Of a stretch of 64,000 bases of DNA, positions 61,304 through 64,000 are shown piece by piece (within the stretch, counting starts at the first letter, position 1; every line of letters begins with the position of its first letter). This DNA comes from Mariprofundus sp. UBA1536 (GTDB lineage Bacteria > Pseudomonadota > Zetaproteobacteria > Mariprofundales > Mariprofundaceae), in the NCBI GenBank assembly GCA_002323245.1, contig DCPU01000011.1:30128-94127 (forward strand), in the 5' to 3' direction. The notes below the pieces were generated by a model. That model saw nothing but the letters and a program-made list of their open reading frames with translations. It made no database searches and had not been told where the DNA came from. The translations under genes were made by a program, and so were the position numbers.

Positions 61304-62200
61304 TCACTCGGTATTTTTATAACTGATTTTGGAAATATGATGCGAATCATCAAGCGCTATCACAACATCAGCGAGTAAGGGTAGCGTTTGCATAGCCCAA
61401 CGGGATAATCGCTCGTAATGCTGAATAAAACGCTGGAGTTCATCTGCCGTCATCGCTTTCTGACAATCGCCATGGCCTTGCTGATTGCGAAATAATTTTA
61501 CTTCCTGAAGTTGTCGCCATAAAAACACCGAATCAAAACTGGGGACTTGCAGGTAAACAAGCACATCAATATGTTGAAACAATTCCTGATATGTATGGGT
61601 CAAAGCGTGATTCACAAACCCGCGCCATACCCCTTCTTGATCCTCTTTTGCTTCGAGCTCATTGATTGGCATTAGCAAATCTGCAGTTTGTTGCGGTGGT
61701 ATTCCAACACACCACCCTTCCAACAAAACGATATCAACCGGCAAATCGTACGTATACCAAGCAGCTTCTGGTACACTATCATCAATGCCTTTATCAAACC
61801 GTGGTACCCGTACAAAGCCAATACCCGATTTAAACTGTTGAATAATATCTAAGCAAAGCTGCACATGATGGGTACCTGGGACGCCACGTGTTGCAAATAA
61901 GGCGTGCACGTTTGTGGCCAAATTCAATCGCTCCACTTTGGACAGATACAGATCATCAATGGATAACTGCGCCACTTCATAACCGTGCTGTGCCAAAATG
62001 ATGGCCAACACGCCACTAAGTGTAGTTTTACCCGAACCTTGTGCACCGTTGATACCCACCACCAACGTCGTACTTCCTTTCTGCTGTGATATCCATCCCG
62101 CTAGCTGCATGACATATTCTTGAACCATATCCAAATACTGCTCTGGCAGCTGATGCTGCTGCATGTACGAAAGCAAAGTCTTTTGTAATTCTTTAACCAA
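61304..62200 (-). CDS. Glycerate-kinase-like P-loop kinase
   Basis: A 298-residue P-loop kinase. Walker A is INGAQGSGKTTLSG near residue 50, followed by SIDDLYLSKVERLNLA and the VPRFDKGIDDSVP and VLLEGWCVGI segments. These match the GLYK type of D-glycerate 3-kinase (plant and cyanobacterial photorespiration, fungal TDA10) and its bacterial relatives. If so, it returns glycerate from 2-phosphoglycolate salvage to 3-phosphoglycerate; the FAD/Fe-S dehydrogenase at 22-26 kb could be a glycolate-oxidising partner, but this is speculative. Related uridine-kinase-like functions remain possible. Confidence 0.85.
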   Translation of the reverse strand: MVKELQKTLLSYMQQHQLPEQYLDMVQEYVMQLAGWISQQKGSTTLVVGINGAQGSGKTTLSGVLAIILAQHGYEVAQLSIDDLYLSKVERLNLATNVHALFATRGVPGTHHVQLCLDIIQQFKSGIGFVRVPRFDKGIDDSVPEAAWYTYDLPVDIVLLEGWCVGIPPQQTADLLMPINELEAKEDQEGVWRGFVNHALTHTYQELFQHIDVLVYLQVPSFDSVFLWRQLQEVKLFRNQQGHGDCQKAMTADELQRFIQHYERLSRWAMQTLPLLADVVIALDDSHHISKISYKNTE

Positions 62201-62558
62201 TAGAATACTCCGTAACTCTGTTCAAATGGCTATACCGCAATATCAATTCATCATGGCATTCATTTAAGGAATGCTGTTCCGCAACCAACTCGCGTCTGGA
62301 TGTAGGTATGCCTTTGATATACAAGCCGCTAACGTGCAAACCACCCACCACATCAAGTATGAGGACAAAAGTATCTATTCTTATATTAGACAACAAGTGC
62401 TGGCCTGTATCCCTGAATAATCAGATTTTCCCTGTCACTGGGCGGTCGATAAAGTGGTAAATAGTAATTTAGTGACATGTACATCCAGGTATTACATTGT
62501 TATCAAGTCTGTATCTTTAGAATTTACTACTTTGCTGATGACGCACACAACGTTACTA

Positions 62559-63977
62559 TTAATATTCAACTGCGATATTCCCCCTTAACACCGCGCCGAT
62601 TTGAATGCCTTCAACCAATGGAAAAACACCATTGACCCCCACTTTGCTTACACTGCCTTTGAGGCGGCCACCATGCTTTAACGCAACCTTCGCTAGGTTT
62701 TGATTGGCTCGTAATTTCGCATCTTGCAGTTTTGCGGTTAAATCCCAGCTCAGTTTATCGGCAACTTTACTGCGCAAGGATTCATAAAACACCGTATTGG
62801 CCGCATCCACCAGAAAGCTTTCTGTTTTCATCAAATAATCAAATCCCTGCATAGAAAAACGATTGTTCACAGCATCAAATACGGGTGTGCCAGAAAAGTA
62901 GATTTTACCGGATGTGTTCAGCCACTGGCTCGGAAGTTTGGCTAAGAAATCGAGCTCAACCACAATGCGTTCACCATTACCATAAAGCTTGGCGTTTTTC
63001 ACCGCCAATTGCGCACCACTTCCCAACTTAAAAACCTTACGACCCATCTCCTTCTTTAAAGGTTCGCTTAAATATTGGTAGCTGGCAAACACAGGCAGGT
63101 TTATATTAAAACCACTGGCATCTGGAGAAACCGTTTGGAATGGTGGAAGCTCGCCAACCTCAATGTCCTTTGGCTTTTGCCCATACACCCCATCAATCAT
63201 CGCATCCACACCAATCACTGCAACAATTCCATCGTCCGTATTCGTGAATCCTGAATAATACAGCGCGCTAGGCTTGATGATTAACCAGCCCGAATTTTTC
63301 TTATCCACCAAAATTGGTTTTGCCAAATTCTTCCATGCCTTTTCCACAGGTGTGCGCACATCCATAGCATCCAAAGCAGCTGTGACCCTCGCCCCAAGCT
63401 TATCCATTTTTGGAGCCAGGGCTTCTTGCACATCATCAACAGCACTCACAGGAATCGATAAAATCTCAGTCGCAGCTTGGGTAACATTTAAGCTAGTCGT
63501 AGTGGTGGATGAAACAACCCACTCGGGTTTAAGGTGAACTGTGCTCGTAATACCAACATCAGCCTCCACATCCATAGTCACCGATATCCGCGGCCTGAGT
63601 GCATGTGCAGGCACAACGGCATTTCCCGTCCCGATTAAATGCGTTTTGATAGCAATGGAATTCTCACCCAAGTTAAGGTTTATCTTCTCTCGCTTGATTT
63701 CGTATTTGGTGTCATAACTTGTGGTGATGGTTTCCCCCACTGTGCCATGCCCTTCACCCGTATAAACCAGCGGCACAGCAGCCTCCAACCGATTTTGAAT
63801 CGTTTCACGATTGATGTTTACAGTAAGGAAGAAAGTCGATGCCACAGGTGCGGGTGCTTTCGCAGCCGGCAAAGGATTAGGCTTTGGCATCTTCATGCTC
63901 CACTCGGGAATCACCAACACCATTGCAATGAGCAAAATGAATAATTTCAACTGTAACTTCATTTTATTTTGCCACAT
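62559..63977 (-). CDS. DUF4403 family protein
   Basis: A 472-residue protein with an N-terminal membrane anchor or uncleaved signal (LKLFILLIAMVLVIPEW), followed by a Pro/Ala-rich linker and a long beta-rich region with pseudo-repeated LPS-transport-like or bactericidal-permeability-like character. The layout and motifs (VNINRETIQNRLEAAVPLVY at the start, IPVSAVDDVQEALAP, SGKIYFSGTPVFDAVNNRF) match DUF4403. The function is unknown; a periplasmic lipid-binding role has been proposed for related folds. The ATG at 63977 or the one at 63962 may start it. Confidence 0.85.
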   Translation of the reverse strand: MWQNKMKLQLKLFILLIAMVLVIPEWSMKMPKPNPLPAAKAPAPVASTFFLTVNINRETIQNRLEAAVPLVYTGEGHGTVGETITTSYDTKYEIKREKINLNLGENSIAIKTHLIGTGNAVVPAHALRPRISVTMDVEADVGITSTVHLKPEWVVSSTTTTSLNVTQAATEILSIPVSAVDDVQEALAPKMDKLGARVTAALDAMDVRTPVEKAWKNLAKPILVDKKNSGWLIIKPSALYYSGFTNTDDGIVAVIGVDAMIDGVYGQKPKDIEVGELPPFQTVSPDASGFNINLPVFASYQYLSEPLKKEMGRKVFKLGSGAQLAVKNAKLYGNGERIVVELDFLAKLPSQWLNTSGKIYFSGTPVFDAVNNRFSMQGFDYLMKTESFLVDAANTVFYESLRSKVADKLSWDLTAKLQDAKLRANQNLAKVALKHGGRLKGSVSKVGVNGVFPLVEGIQIGAVLRGNIAVEY

Positions 63978-64000
63978 CACTGCTGTCCGGTTAAAGAAAA

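Noticed and set aside
62193..62396. 67-codon frame overlapping the start of the glycerate-kinase-like gene
   Set aside because: It begins with TTG, has no ribosome-binding site and no recognisable pattern. It may be an unrecognised small gene, but support is too thin.

Overview
The window reads as a chromosomal segment of a Gram-negative, flagellated proteobacterium with moderate-to-low GC content. Evidence for an outer membrane includes BamD, MsbA, lipoproteins with lipoboxes and a predicted beta-barrel. The mix of a diheme cytochrome c peroxidase, a split pyruvate carboxylase, a DUF3683 flavo/iron-sulfur dehydrogenase and a gammaproteobacteria-like flagellar cluster would fit a Zetaproteobacterium (Mariprofundus/Ghiorsea type). 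That placement is inference, and a protein search would be needed to settle it. I see no rRNA, CRISPR array, insertion sequence or prophage.

Layout. Positions 1-6.2 kb (minus strand): the N-terminal ~1010 codons of mfd, a DUF1456 protein, a small unknown, a PPK2 polyphosphate kinase and a tight three-gene set with two methyltransferase-like genes. Positions 6.2-10.1 kb (minus): a cytochrome c peroxidase and a compact sulfur-trafficking cassette, arsR - DUF2892 - membrane rhodanese - lipoprotein rhodanese - glutaredoxin/DUF302 fusion - cytoplasmic rhodanese - OsmC. The cysteine pattern of the ArsR protein suggests control by persulfide or redox state. Positions 10.2-12.2 kb: a K+ channel with two RCK/TrkA-N domains and its DUF6394 partner. 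Positions 12.3-15.6 kb form an accessory patch: two tandem 58-residue paralogues, a YjfB-like protein, ParD/ParE, one copy of a dispersed hairpin repeat, and an MqsR-MqsA-SecB-like toxin-antitoxin-chaperone operon.

Positions 15.6-29.1 kb are metabolic and regulatory: metH, a double cyclic-nucleotide-domain protein divergent from a stand-alone CZB zinc-sensor protein, an aminotransferase, a 1269-residue FAD/Fe-S dehydrogenase, maeB and a Crp/Fnr regulator. Positions 29.2-40.4 kb carry core genes: gyrA-serS-bamD with 4-bp overlaps, a small lipoprotein, tRNA-Arg(CCU), corA, cysteine synthase, csrA, amiC, msbA and a DUF374 acyltransferase. Positions 40.5-47.7 kb hold the flagellar operon flgB-flgC-fliE-fliF-fliG-fliH-fliI-fliJ-motE behind a clear sigma-54 -24/-12 promoter. 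A similar promoter precedes csrA. The second copy of the dispersed repeat lies at 47.9-48.1 kb.

Positions 48.1-64 kb: hom-alaC, an outer-membrane protein, clpS without clpA, argS-SPOR protein-AmgK-like kinase, the two-subunit pyruvate carboxylase, an EcKL-type kinase, several small proteins including an overlooked 58-residue one, a glycerate-kinase-like P-loop kinase and a DUF4403 protein.

The most interesting items are the rhodanese cassette with its palindrome, the MqsRA-chaperone operon with a long antitoxin tail, the tandem 58-residue paralogues, and the dispersed repeat whose terminal hairpin differs in sequence but not in geometry between its two copies.
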